Part shown: positions 1-8,550 of the stretch, one piece after another
Layout of the letters: the number at the start of each line of letters is the position of its first letter
Numbering within the stretch: the stretch's first letter is position 1
DNA from: Maridesulfovibrio bastinii DSM 16055
Lineage (GTDB): Bacteria > Desulfobacterota > Desulfovibrionia > Desulfovibrionales > Desulfovibrionaceae
Assembly: GCF_000429985.1 (NCBI RefSeq)
Contig: NZ_KE387015.1
Span: 212,148-276,147 of the forward strand
Reading direction: 5' to 3'
Length of the DNA stretch: 64,000 nt
The notes under the pieces: model-generated
What the model saw: the letters and a program-made list of their open reading frames with translations, nothing else
Database searches by the model: none
What the model was told of the DNA's origin: nothing
Made by a program: the position numbers and the translations under genes

Positions 1-60
1 ATCTTCCATGACGATGATGATTTCGAGGTTCCTACTTTCATCCGCAAACAGGCAGACTAA
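1..60 (+). CDS. ftsZ: FtsZ, C-terminal tail only (gene enters from outside the window)
   Basis: The first 60 bases are an open frame ending in TAA and encode a short acidic stretch followed by FEVPTFIRKQAD. This matches the conserved C-terminal peptide of FtsZ (acidic linker, then D/E-I/V-P-x-F-L/I-R), the segment by which the division GTPase binds FtsA and other partners. Only 19 residues are visible, so the call rests on the peptide motif. ftsZ upstream of a radical SAM gene is a plausible arrangement in this group, but that is inference. Confidence 0.7.
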   Translation: MFHDDDDFEVPTFIRKQAD

Positions 61-123
61 GCCGCGGATAATGAAAATTAGAAGAACCGCCCGGACAAAC
101 CGGGTCATACGGATATTCTGGTA

Positions 124-1797
124 ATGGATCAGAGAGAACTGGTTTATTACGGTAGAGAAAATCCCGATAGCGGAGAAACAGGAGGCCGACTGCCCACGGC
201 CCTGGTTTTTCCCGGAAGGAAATCTGCTGCCATGTCTACTTTAGGCTGGCAGGCTGTTTACAGACTTCTCGCTCCGGACGCGGAGCTTGCTGTGGACAGA
301 TTTTTCCTTGGCGACCCCGGAACCGAAGCGGTTTCCGAGGACAATGGTAAAACGTTGTCCGAATATCCCCTGATAGGGTTCAGCATTAATTTTGAGGAAG
401 AATATCTTCACCTCGTAAGAATGCTGAAAGATTCGGGCGTTCCGCCTCTTGCGTCGGAACGCCCGGGCTTCCCTCTCGTAATGGGAGGAGGCCCTGTATC
501 TTTTATAAACCCGGCACCAATAGCTCCTTTTTTCGATTTCTTCTGGGTAGGAGAAGCCGAAGCAGGTCTTAAAGAGCTTTGTGTCGAACTTAAAAGATAC
601 ATTTATGACGGCGGTGAAAAGCAGGACTTCCTTGAACTTATCAAGGACAGACCCGGCGTTTATGTTCCGGGTAAAAGTTCCGATAAAACACTGAGAATGG
701 TTGTTCCGCCGGCCCCCGGAAGGGTTCCGGCTCTCAAAGATCCGGCATATTCATGTTTCATCAGTCCTGAAGCGGTCTTCAAAGACATGTTTCTGATTGA
801 GGTAAATCGCGGCTGTCCTTACGGATGCCGCTTCTGTGCTGCCGGGTTTATCTATCGCCCCCCGAGACATGCTGAAATTGATGATCTTAAAGAGATCGTT
901 GAAATAGCAGATCCCCCCAAAGTAGGACTGGTCGGAACAGCTTTGACCGACTGGCCTGACCTTATAGATTTCATTACCTGGCTAAAAAAAAGGAAAACCA
1001 AATTTTCCCTATCCTCTGTCCGTGCTGATGGAGTGACAGAAGAACTGCTGGATATCCTGCGTGAAAGCGGAGTGAGAACAGTGACTCTAGCCCTCGAAGG
1101 GGCAAGCGCACGCCTGAGAAATGCAGCCAGCAAAAAAATTGAAGAAGATGATTTTCTAAGAGCTGTCGAGCTCTGCGCCACGAAGGGAGTTAACCACCTT
1201 AGAATCTACATAATTGTAGGATGGCCTGGTGAAACCGCTGAAGACTATGAAGAACTGGGACGCATGCTGGAGAAGATCGATGCGGCCAGACTTCGCGGGC
1301 AGGGAAATAAAAAAAAGAAATTTATGCGGATTACACTTGGTGCAAGCTGCCTTGTGCCTAAGCCGTGGACTCCTCTGCAATGGGCTCCTATGGGTTCGGA
1401 AAAAGAGCTTAAGGAAGTTCTCTCCACAGTTAAAAAGCTGACCAAAAAATTCAAAGGTATGGCATTTTCAGGCGATTCTCCATTTCAGGCCAGACTTCAG
1501 GGACTGTTGTCGCGTGGGGATGAATCACTCCATGAATTCATCATGCTTGCCGCTGAAAAAGGCGGCTGGAAAAAAGCCCTGAAACTCTGGGACGGCGATC
1601 CTTCCCATTATATTGATAGGGAATGGGACAAAGATGAAGACCTGCCCTGGGATTTTATCGATATGGGTGTGAAAAAGTCATACCTGTACAGAGAGTGGAA
1701 AAGATTTTTAAAAGAAGAAGTCAGCCCGTCTTGTCCTCCTGAAGGCTGCTCTGCATGCAAAACCTGCGGCATGGATTCATGGTTGCAGAATAAATAG
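124..1797 (+). CDS. Radical SAM protein with N-terminal B12-binding-like region
   Basis: 557 residues. Cys231, Cys235 and Cys238 form the CX3CX2C motif (GCPYGCRFCAAG) that holds the 4Fe-4S cluster and S-adenosylmethionine in radical SAM enzymes. Residues 1-200 resemble the cobalamin-binding-like N-terminal half of uncharacterised radical SAM proteins of the TIGR03960 type (LGWQAVYRLLAP, then a PLVMGGGP strand). Cys537, 542, 545 and 548 lie in the last 21 residues and could bind a second metal centre. The gene starts 63 bases after the ftsZ stop and has no strong Shine-Dalgarno sequence. Substrate and reaction are unknown. Confidence 0.85.
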   Translation: MDQRELVYYGRENPDSGETGGRLPTALVFPGRKSAAMSTLGWQAVYRLLAPDAELAVDRFFLGDPGTEAVSEDNGKTLSEYPLIGFSINFEEEYLHLVRMLKDSGVPPLASERPGFPLVMGGGPVSFINPAPIAPFFDFFWVGEAEAGLKELCVELKRYIYDGGEKQDFLELIKDRPGVYVPGKSSDKTLRMVVPPAPGRVPALKDPAYSCFISPEAVFKDMFLIEVNRGCPYGCRFCAAGFIYRPPRHAEIDDLKEIVEIADPPKVGLVGTALTDWPDLIDFITWLKKRKTKFSLSSVRADGVTEELLDILRESGVRTVTLALEGASARLRNAASKKIEEDDFLRAVELCATKGVNHLRIYIIVGWPGETAEDYEELGRMLEKIDAARLRGQGNKKKKFMRITLGASCLVPKPWTPLQWAPMGSEKELKEVLSTVKKLTKKFKGMAFSGDSPFQARLQGLLSRGDESLHEFIMLAAEKGGWKKALKLWDGDPSHYIDREWDKDEDLPWDFIDMGVKKSYLYREWKRFLKEEVSPSCPPEGCSACKTCGMDSWLQNK

Positions 1798-1828
1798 CCG
1801 CCCGGAAGCTACCTCCCTGACTGACTTA

Positions 1829-1908
1829 GTGCAAAATTTATATTAAATTATATAAACTTCTCTATTCATCTTGCACTAATGTGCAATTTATTGCTCAACA
1901 AGTTGCAC
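1829..1908. promoter_or_regulatory. Predicted activator binding sites upstream of the sigma-54 promoter
   Basis: A perfect palindrome TTGCAC-TAAT-GTGCAA occupies 1871-1886, with single half-sites GTGCAA at 1829-1834 and TTGCAC at 1903-1908. The cluster lies 60-140 bp upstream of the -24 element at 1968, where NtrC-type activators bind. The likely binder is the regulator encoded at 5320-6711. Another GTGCAA half-site occurs at 3538-3543, before the sensor kinase gene. The assignment to that regulator is inference. Confidence 0.5.
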
Positions 1909-1967
1909 ATTACAAACCACACAAAATCACACCAAATAAAAATTCAATATTTACAACATATTATAAG

Positions 1968-1985
1968 TTGGCACGACACCTGCTA
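1968..1985 (+). promoter_or_regulatory. Sigma-54 (-24/-12) promoter of the ZraP-like gene
   Basis: TTGGCACGACACCTGCTA matches the sigma-54 consensus TGGCACG-N4-TTGCW. The GG and GC doublets have exactly 10 bases between them, as required. It lies 50 bp before the start codon of the ZraP-like gene and just downstream of a palindrome cluster suited to an NtrC-type activator. Confidence 0.75.
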
Positions 1986-2035
1986 TGTTTGATTTCGAGA
2001 GGGCATTAACTTTTAAATTTATGGAGGTCGTGCTT

Positions 2036-2512
2036 ATGAACAGAAAATCACTCATACCTCTGATGGCTCTGGTAGTACTGTCCTTTGCGGCAGTAGCAAT
2101 CGCCAAGGGCGGTCCCGGGTATGGTGGAGCCCAAGGCCAGGGGCCTGCAATAAGCCCTGAAAATCAGCAGAAGCTTCAGGATATCTTTGAAAAATATGAT
2201 GCAAAAATGCACCCGCTTCGAGAAGAGAAGTGGCGTTTGAACAAAGAACTTGATGCTCTGGTCAGATCAGGCCAGGCTGATAAAGAAACTATCCACAATC
2301 TTGTAGAGGATCTTTCCAAGAACCGTGACAAGATTTACGAACTTCATAAAAAAATGTCCGCTGAGATTGAAAAAGAAACAGGACTCGTTTTCCCAATGGG
2401 AAAACCTGACTGCGGATTCGGCGGACCATGCGGATCTTCCGGCCACCCGCCCATGGGGCATGGCAGGAACTTTAAAGGCCCCGGGGGTGGATGTCCCGGA
2501 GCACAAAACTGA
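2036..2512 (+). CDS. ZraP/Spy/CpxP-like periplasmic metal-stress protein
   Basis: 158 residues. An upstream in-frame ATG exists at 1985, but it overlaps the promoter; the ATG at 2036 is preceded by a good ribosome site (GGAGG) and begins an obvious signal peptide (hydrophobic stretch ending AVAIAKGG). The mature part is a mostly helical charged domain like the ZraP/Spy/CpxP group (periplasmic chaperones; ZraP binds zinc), followed by a Gly/Pro/His/Cys-rich tail (CGFGGPCGSSGHPPMGHG) that could bind metal. A sigma-54 promoter and a downstream kinase-regulator pair give the same logic as zraP-zraSR. The metal or stress sensed is not evident. Confidence 0.75.
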   Translation: MNRKSLIPLMALVVLSFAAVAIAKGGPGYGGAQGQGPAISPENQQKLQDIFEKYDAKMHPLREEKWRLNKELDALVRSGQADKETIHNLVEDLSKNRDKIYELHKKMSAEIEKETGLVFPMGKPDCGFGGPCGSSGHPPMGHGRNFKGPGGGCPGAQN

Positions 2513-2547
2513 TCACAAAATATCATTTAGTTGGGAAAACGGTAAAT

Positions 2548-2581
2548 CGGGGGGCTTCATAATATGAAGACCTCCCGTTTT
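2548..2581 (+). terminator. Rho-independent terminator after the ZraP-like gene
   Basis: A GC-rich hairpin (CGGGGGG-CTTCATAATATGAAG-ACCTCCCG) is followed by TTTT. It ends the short ZraP-like transcript before the next gene. Confidence 0.75.
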
Positions 2582-2657
2582 GCGTATTGCGGATTGCCAC
2601 ACAGAGAGGAGTAACTTAATATAGGGATATTATTGAAAGCAAACTCAGGAGCTGACC

Positions 2658-3503
2658 GTGTTAAGAAAAACAACTTCCCTGACCTGTTTTTTCTCTCTTG
2701 CAGTCCTCACATTCACAAGCGTGGTTCTGTACGTTGTTCCGCACGGCCGGGTGGCCTACTGGGCAATGTGGACCTTCGCAGGACTTTCAAAAGACCAGTG
2801 GGCAGACATCCATATAACTTCAGGAATTCTTTTTCTGGTTTCTTCCATCATCCACACGGTCCTCAACTGGAAATTGATTCTTAACTACATAAAAGGAACA
2901 TCAAAAGCCTCAGGGCTTAAAAACCCTGCTCTGATGGCAAGCCTTCTGATTACAGCATTTATAACATTTGGAACAGTTGCCGGGCTGCCACCGATGAAAC
3001 AGATTCTGGACTTTTCATCTTTTCTTAAAAATCAGGGAGAAATTAAATACGGGACTCCACCCTATGGCCATGCTGAACTAAGTTCCCTGACCCTGTTTTG
3101 TAAGCGAACAGGTCTAAATATTAAAACGGTCTTGAATCTGCTGAAAACAAGTGGAATCAAAGTTGAGTCAGAGAAAGAGACCATAGCGGAAATTTCCCAA
3201 AAATCAGGATTGACGCCAAAAGAACTGCACGAACTGATTTTAAAGAACCTGCCGCAAAATATTGAGGACCGACAAAAAACTGAAAGCACGGGCAACACAA
3301 CTCCACAATTGCGTTCAGGCACAGGTCTAGGCAAAATGACTCTTGAACAGTATTGCTCAAGGTACGGAATAGACCTTGATACAGCCATTGAGAAATTGCG
3401 GGATCAGGGAGCAGAGGTTGACAAAAATTTAACCATTCGAGAAATTGCCGGACAGCTTAACATGTCCGAACCAATGGAAATCGCCAGAATTTTACATCCA
3501 TGA
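2658..3503 (+). CDS. DUF4405 membrane protein with two C-terminal helical repeats
   Basis: 281 residues starting with GTG, which is spaced correctly after CAGGA. Three likely membrane segments (about 8-28, 51-72, 91-110) form a DUF4405 domain (VVPHGRVAYW, DQWADIHI). Membrane histidines 52 and 66 recall heme-b ligands, but that is inference. The cytoplasmic part holds two related modules of about 56 residues (137-196 and 224-279). Each has the pattern L-x3-C at the start, then GL/GI, then TI-x-EI, then P-x-E, joined by a polar linker. The gene sits between the ZraP-like gene and the two-component pair, so it may act in sensing or response there. Function unknown. Confidence 0.7.
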   Translation: MLRKTTSLTCFFSLAVLTFTSVVLYVVPHGRVAYWAMWTFAGLSKDQWADIHITSGILFLVSSIIHTVLNWKLILNYIKGTSKASGLKNPALMASLLITAFITFGTVAGLPPMKQILDFSSFLKNQGEIKYGTPPYGHAELSSLTLFCKRTGLNIKTVLNLLKTSGIKVESEKETIAEISQKSGLTPKELHELILKNLPQNIEDRQKTESTGNTTPQLRSGTGLGKMTLEQYCSRYGIDLDTAIEKLRDQGAEVDKNLTIREIAGQLNMSEPMEIARILHP

Positions 3504-3598
3504 TTTACCTATTTTATTCTGGAAAAACACTGCAATTGTGCAAAATAAAAAAGTCTTCATAAATCGACAGTTAAATAAAATTTCAACCAGCTAAAATT

Positions 3599-5314
3599 AT
3601 GGAATTAAGTTCAAAACAGTCAGGCAAGCTGCCACTCATACTAGCCCTTCTGGCCCTGATACTGCTCGGATCAGGCAGTCTTTACCTAACATGGCAGAAC
3701 CTGCAGAAAATGCAGAATACTGTTTTTGAACATATGCTGCTCTCCGTCAGATCCATAGCCAGCGGGCTGGATATTCAGCTTGTAAACGGTATGCGGCGTC
3801 TTCAAAGAAACGGCCTTCCGCCGGAAGTTGCAAGAGACAGGTTTCTTCCCGTAGCCAGAGAACTATTCCGGGAGATCGTGGCTCAGGGCGATCTTATTTA
3901 TATCGGTTTATACGGACCTGATAACAAACCACTGATAATTGCCGGTAAAAATGAAAAATCAGCGGTTTTCCAGCCTCCTGCCGATTTTTTTGAACAAATC
4001 AATATTTTCGGTGAAGCCAGTTCTCCAGCCCTTATTGACGGTAAGGCCGTAATGCTTTTCGGCCGTTTGGGTCAGCCGCTGCTGCTGCAACTTTACAATC
4101 AGCGCTGGCGCGACAGGATGCCGCCACCGCCTAGAAAAGAGAATTATCTTATCGTCGGCCTGAATGCGGAAAAACATCTTGCCCAATTTGGTCAATACCG
4201 CCGGGCGGCTCTGATTCAGACAGGTTATGTTTTCCTCGCCGGATTTGTACTCTGGCTTCTTGCTGTTGCCTATTTCAGACGCAGAGAACAGGATACCCGA
4301 CTGGCAAAGCTGGAAAAATTTCAGGCCAATCTTCTGGATAATATGCCTGATGGACTCCTCATTGCCTCCAACACCAATACGATTCTTGCCGCCAACGGGT
4401 CAGCACACGACCTTCTTATTCAGGAGGAAGGAGAAACTCTGGTCGGTAAAGAATGGAGCAGCCTTGGCCTTAAGTCGGGAAAGGATTTCAAGCAGGGCAA
4501 CATTCGCTGGGAACACGTCAAAGTCTCCAACAAGAATCTGGAGTTTCAATTTTTCCCGTATAACGAAGGGCCTGATGAACAGAAGACCATGATCCTTGTC
4601 CGCGACAGGACGGATATAGCAGAGCTTGAAGATGATCTGAATGAAGCCCGCAGACTGGCCTCAATAGGTTCGCTTGCTGCCGGGGTTGCCCATGAAATCC
4701 GCAATCCCCTGAGTTCATTAAGAGGCTTCGCCCAGTTGTTTGCCGAAAAGCTTAAAAACGAAAAACCGTTCGGTGAATATGCGACAACAATGCTTGAAGA
4801 GGCCGACCGCCTCAACAGGGTTGTCACCGACCTGCTGTTTCTTTCACGCCCGAGGGAACTGCACCCTGAACAGATTGAAATAAACGGGCTTTGTGAGTCC
4901 ATATTGACCCTCATAGGATTCGACCTTGAGCACAAGGGAGCAAAGCTTGAAACGGATATTCAGGCCGACTCTGTTTTCGCAGACCCGGACGGCATCCGTC
5001 AGGTGCTTCTCAATCTGCTGATGAACAGTCTTGACGCCATTCCAGAAGGCACCGGAGTAATAACTATTTCGTCACGAAATGATAAAAACGGGGTGTGGAT
5101 AAGTGTGACGGACAACGGTCCCGGTATGCCGGAAAATATCATTAAACATGCTCTGGAGCCATTTTTCACAGACAAGCCCAAAGGAACAGGACTCGGGCTT
5201 TCAATTGTCAACACTATTATACGAGGCCACAGGGGCAGAGTCAGAATCAGTTCCGGCAGTGAGAACGGAACAGTCATAGACCTCTTTTTCCCTCTGCCCG
5301 ATGAACAGGAATAA
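3599..5314 (+). CDS. Sensor histidine kinase, ZraS/NtrB type
   Basis: 571 residues. Transmembrane helices at about 11-33 and 205-226 flank a periplasmic sensor region of about 170 residues. A PAS domain (about 238-345) follows, then HisKA with the phosphorylated His365 (AAGVAHEIRNPLSS) and a HATPase domain ending in GTGLGLSIV. It should phosphorylate the regulator that starts 5 bases downstream; the two are surely co-transcribed. The overall layout matches ZraS-like kinases. The start codon has only a weak ribosome site. Stimulus unknown; metal or envelope stress is suggested by the ZraP-like gene nearby. Confidence 0.85.
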   Translation: MELSSKQSGKLPLILALLALILLGSGSLYLTWQNLQKMQNTVFEHMLLSVRSIASGLDIQLVNGMRRLQRNGLPPEVARDRFLPVARELFREIVAQGDLIYIGLYGPDNKPLIIAGKNEKSAVFQPPADFFEQINIFGEASSPALIDGKAVMLFGRLGQPLLLQLYNQRWRDRMPPPPRKENYLIVGLNAEKHLAQFGQYRRAALIQTGYVFLAGFVLWLLAVAYFRRREQDTRLAKLEKFQANLLDNMPDGLLIASNTNTILAANGSAHDLLIQEEGETLVGKEWSSLGLKSGKDFKQGNIRWEHVKVSNKNLEFQFFPYNEGPDEQKTMILVRDRTDIAELEDDLNEARRLASIGSLAAGVAHEIRNPLSSLRGFAQLFAEKLKNEKPFGEYATTMLEEADRLNRVVTDLLFLSRPRELHPEQIEINGLCESILTLIGFDLEHKGAKLETDIQADSVFADPDGIRQVLLNLLMNSLDAIPEGTGVITISSRNDKNGVWISVTDNGPGMPENIIKHALEPFFTDKPKGTGLGLSIVNTIIRGHRGRVRISSGSENGTVIDLFFPLPDEQE

Positions 5315-5319
5315 ATATT

Positions 5320-6711
5320 ATGGCAGATACTCAGAAAATAGCACTTGTGGTTGATGACGAACCGTCACTTAGAATGCTCGTCAGAGCTGTGCTTGAAGAT
5401 GACGGCTGGCAGGTGCATGAAGCTGAATCAGGTGAAAAAGCACTGGAAATATTCCCATCCACAACAATCCACGCCGCACTGGTTGATATGCGCATGGACG
5501 GCATGAACGGTACGGAACTTATGGATAAGCTCCATAAGTTTGAACCGGGGCTGCCGGTCATCATGCTCACAGCTTACGGTAATGTCGGCTCGGCAGTTGT
5601 AGCCATGAAGCAGGGGGCTTACGATTACCTCACAAAACCTGCGGATAACGAAGAGCTGAAAGCTGTGATGAACAAAGCCTGGGAATACAGCAGACTGCTC
5701 AATGAAAATGCGAGACTGAAATCAGCAGCTTCGGACAATATCCGCATGATCGGCAGCAGCAGGGCTATGCTACAGGTAAAAGACCTTATCGAACAGGCCG
5801 GACCGTCAGAAGCAACAATTCTTATTCTGGGAGAGTCCGGGACAGGAAAGGAACTTGTGGCTGAAGGTCTGCACAGGTCCAGCTCCAGAAGTGATAAGCC
5901 GTTGATTAAAGTTAACTGTGCCGCCCTGCCGGCAGACCTGCTGGAGAGCGAACTTTTCGGTTACGTCAAAGGAGCATTTACCGGCGCAGCCAATAATAAA
6001 CCGGGCAGGTTTCAACTAGCCTCAGGCGGAACTCTCTTTCTGGATGAAATAGGAGAAATGGACCCGGTGTTGCAGGCAAAGATTTTACGGGCTTTGCAGG
6101 AAAAAATAGTTGAACCTCTTGGAAGCGTTAATCCCGTTGAAACAGATGTGCGCATTATCGCCGCGACCAACAGGGATCTGAAAGAAGAAGTTAAAAAAGG
6201 AAATTTCAGGGAAGATTTGTATTATCGTTTAAGTGTGCTGGAAATCCGTATTCCCCCACTTCGTGAACGTACTGAAGATATCCCGCTTCTGGTAAGTTTT
6301 CTGCTGGAAAAACTCGGCCGCAAAAACAAGAAAAAAATCCGCACCGTATCCCCTGCTTTTCTGGAAGCTCTCACCATGCATGACTGGCCCGGAAATGTGC
6401 GCGAGCTGGAAAACGTTCTTGAACGCGCTGTTATTTTAAGCAGATCGGAAAGGCTGGGAACAGACCTGCTTCCTCCGCAGATTCTCTCTGCCCCGGTCGT
6501 AAAAAAAGCTCCGCACGAAGAAGAAAAAACAACCGTGCCGTCAACCGAGACAGACTCTCCGGTTTCGCTTGATAATGCAGAAAAACAGGCTTTGATAGCG
6601 GCTTTGGAAGCAAACAATGATCATCGCGAAAGAACCGCGGAAGCTCTGGGCATAAGCAGAAGGACATTGCAGTATAAACTGAAAAAATACGGGCTGACTA
6701 AAAGAAAATAA
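5320..6711 (+). CDS. Sigma-54-dependent response regulator, NtrC/ZraR type
   Basis: 463 residues. A receiver domain with phospho-acceptor Asp56 (LVDMRMDG) is followed by an AAA+ domain with Walker A GESGTGKE (171-178), an intact GAFTGA loop (218-223) and Walker B LFLDEI (239-244), then a Fis-type helix-turn-helix at the C-terminus (TAEALGISRRTLQYKLKKYG). It is the probable partner of the kinase just upstream, and probably activates the sigma-54 promoter at 1968 through the TTGCAC/GTGCAA sites. Confidence 0.88.
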   Translation: MADTQKIALVVDDEPSLRMLVRAVLEDDGWQVHEAESGEKALEIFPSTTIHAALVDMRMDGMNGTELMDKLHKFEPGLPVIMLTAYGNVGSAVVAMKQGAYDYLTKPADNEELKAVMNKAWEYSRLLNENARLKSAASDNIRMIGSSRAMLQVKDLIEQAGPSEATILILGESGTGKELVAEGLHRSSSRSDKPLIKVNCAALPADLLESELFGYVKGAFTGAANNKPGRFQLASGGTLFLDEIGEMDPVLQAKILRALQEKIVEPLGSVNPVETDVRIIAATNRDLKEEVKKGNFREDLYYRLSVLEIRIPPLRERTEDIPLLVSFLLEKLGRKNKKKIRTVSPAFLEALTMHDWPGNVRELENVLERAVILSRSERLGTDLLPPQILSAPVVKKAPHEEEKTTVPSTETDSPVSLDNAEKQALIAALEANNDHRERTAEALGISRRTLQYKLKKYGLTKRK

Positions 6712-6735
6712 ACTTTGCAAAGGTTCAGCTCGGTA

Positions 6736-6789
6736 GGAATATATATTCCACCGGACCGCCTTGTCTGCACCGTATATTTTAATACGGTG
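6736..6789. repeat. Two palindromes between the regulator and HDOD genes
   Basis: A perfect 14-bp palindrome GGAATATATATTCC (6736-6749) is followed by a second dyad, CACCGTAT-ATTTTA-ATACGGTG (6768-6789). Neither is followed by a clear T-run, so they may be operators or a weak terminator. The rest of the 270-bp gap holds a possible promoter for the HDOD gene (TTTACA, 18 bp, CATAGT). Confidence 0.4.
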
Positions 6790-6981
6790 TCGTATAGAAC
6801 TGGGTTATGCAGAATCCCTTTTGGGGTGTGACATATTGCCCCTGACAACAGCAGCATGATCTTCAATACAGCAGTCTGTTATAAATTATCTCGCAAAGTG
6901 TCATAAAAGCATGACTTGACTTTACAACCTCTCGTTTTTTCTGCCATAGTTTAATAAATAACCGTTCACAGGCAGAAAATA

Positions 6982-8031
6982 ATGAAAGAAGCTTCCATAT
7001 CTGAACATACCACAGCAAAGGCCAGGGCCCTTGTTGAAGAACGTTTTTCACGAGTAGATCTGAACAGTCCTGTTTTCAGGGTTCTTTTTGATCTGTCGGT
7101 TGAACATGTAGCTAAAGATATGGTTGATAATCCGAAGCGTTATGCCCCACGCCCGGAAGTATCCATGCCGGGAACCCATTTTGATGCGATTGATCCTGTG
7201 ACCCTTTTGCAGGATGAAATTAAACTTCCTTCACTTCCGCAGATATTTATCGAACTTAAGCAGGTTATGAACGACCCTTCAAGCTCAGCCGCTGATCTTG
7301 CAGACGTAATTTCGCAGGATACAGGACTTTCGGCTTTTCTGCTGAGAATGGTCAATAGTGCCTTTTACAGTTTTCCATCCCAGATTGATACCATTTCAAG
7401 AGCGGTTGCGGTTATAGGAACACGCCAGCTTTCAACTCTGGCTCTCGGGACATCCGTCATGGACATGTTCAAGGACATGGCGGCAAAAGCAATTGATCTT
7501 GAACTTTTCTGGCAGCACAGTTTCGCCTGTGGAACAATTGCCAGAGAGCTGGCTTCAATACTCGGAAACGCTTCGCCGGAAAGATGCTTTGTTGCCGGGA
7601 TGCTGCATGACATAGGCCGCCCGGTGCTTATTAACGCCATGCCCGAAAGGGCAGTAGCTGCGGCAAATATATCAGAATTTAAAAAAGCCCAGCTCCACCG
7701 GGCTGAAAGAATTACGATCGGCTTCGACCACGCCCACCTAGGCGGAATGCTGCTGCGCAAATGGAACCTTCCTTTCCCGCTTGTTTCAGCAGTGCTTTAT
7801 CATCACAATCCCAACAAAGCTAAAAAATATCCTGAAGCCAGAATAGTTTATTTTTCCAATATCATAACCAAAGCTCTTGGAATCGGAACAAGCGGAGACT
7901 TTATTATACCTGATATTCCGGAAGAATACTGGGAGTCGTCAGGTATCAATTCCGAGGTACTGACTATGCTGATTTCACGTCTTGATACACTTCTTGAATC
8001 AGCCTTTTCCATTCTTGAATCAGCTGCATAA
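6982..8031 (+). CDS. HDOD-domain signalling protein
   Basis: 349 residues. The central region (about 80-290) is an HDOD domain: a helical fold related to HD phosphohydrolases, seen in bacterial signalling proteins and usually without catalysis. Recognisable stretches are the PSLPQIF entry, AFYSF and CFVAGMLHDIGRPVL. The N-terminal 70 residues match no domain I know. It stands alone, with its own promoter region upstream and palindromes downstream. The target pathway cannot be told from the context. Confidence 0.8.
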   Translation: MKEASISEHTTAKARALVEERFSRVDLNSPVFRVLFDLSVEHVAKDMVDNPKRYAPRPEVSMPGTHFDAIDPVTLLQDEIKLPSLPQIFIELKQVMNDPSSSAADLADVISQDTGLSAFLLRMVNSAFYSFPSQIDTISRAVAVIGTRQLSTLALGTSVMDMFKDMAAKAIDLELFWQHSFACGTIARELASILGNASPERCFVAGMLHDIGRPVLINAMPERAVAAANISEFKKAQLHRAERITIGFDHAHLGGMLLRKWNLPFPLVSAVLYHHNPNKAKKYPEARIVYFSNIITKALGIGTSGDFIIPDIPEEYWESSGINSEVLTMLISRLDTLLESAFSILESAA

Positions 8032-8047
8032 AATTTACTATACAAAT

Positions 8048-8121
8048 CAATGCAGTATCACAGTTACTGCATTGTTATGCCAATGCAGAACCGGTGCATT
8101 CAATTGACAAGCCGGGTCAAA
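8048..8121. repeat. Three dyads upstream of the Nfu-like gene
   Basis: In this gap lie CAATGCAGTA-N7-TACTGCATTG (10-bp perfect arms, from about 8051), AATGCA-N7-TGCATT (about 8084-8102) and TTGAC-N7-GTCAA (8105-8121). The last overlaps a TTGACA that could be a -35 box. The first could end the HDOD transcript, but no T-run follows, so an operator cluster is equally possible. Confidence 0.45.
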
Positions 8122-8162
8122 GGCAGTAGGTCAGCCTGCATAACATGATGGGAGGAATTACC

Positions 8163-8390
8163 ATGCGCGAAAAAGTCGAAGCCGCACTGGAAAAAGTCAG
8201 ACCCCTTTTACAGGCTGACGGCGGCAACGTAGAACTCGTTGAGGTAACAGATAAAGGCATTGCAATCGTCCGCCTGGAGGGAGCCTGCAAAGGTTGCCCT
8301 ATGTCCCAGATAACCCTGCGCAATGCGATAGAACGCACACTGCTCAAGGAAATCCCGGAACTCAAGGGCGTTGAACCTGCTGAATCATAA
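8163..8390 (+). CDS. Nfu-type iron-sulfur scaffold (NifU C-terminal domain)
   Basis: 75 residues. An ATG at 8145 is in frame, but the ribosome site GGGAGGA lies after it, so the ATG at 8163 is chosen. The protein is a single NifU-C domain with the cluster-binding CKGCPM motif (CXXC) and the usual LLQADGGNVELV start. Such proteins carry a 4Fe-4S cluster shared between two subunits and pass it to apo-enzymes. No other iron-sulfur assembly genes adjoin it. Confidence 0.9.
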   Translation: MREKVEAALEKVRPLLQADGGNVELVEVTDKGIAIVRLEGACKGCPMSQITLRNAIERTLLKEIPELKGVEPAES

Positions 8391-8392
8391 AA

Positions 8393-8428
8393 TTTAAGCC
8401 GGGAAACAATAAGATTTGCCGGCTTAAA
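8393..8428 (+). terminator. Hairpin after the Nfu-like gene
   Basis: TTTAAGCCGG and CCGGCTTAAA form a perfect 10-bp stem right after the stop codon. The T-run is poor, so termination efficiency is uncertain. Confidence 0.5.
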
Positions 8429-8550
8429 TAATCAGCAGCTTCGAACCCGCTGAAGGTTCCCTGCAGACACTAAGATAAGTCCATAAAAATACAAAGCCCG
8501 CGGTGGCTTATAGTTTCAGTAATCAGAAACACAACTCAGGAGATTCTCCA

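Noticed and set aside
1985..2035. Upstream ATG of the ZraP-like gene
   Set aside because: It overlaps the sigma-54 promoter and would precede the transcription start; the ATG at 2036 has a ribosome site and a signal peptide.
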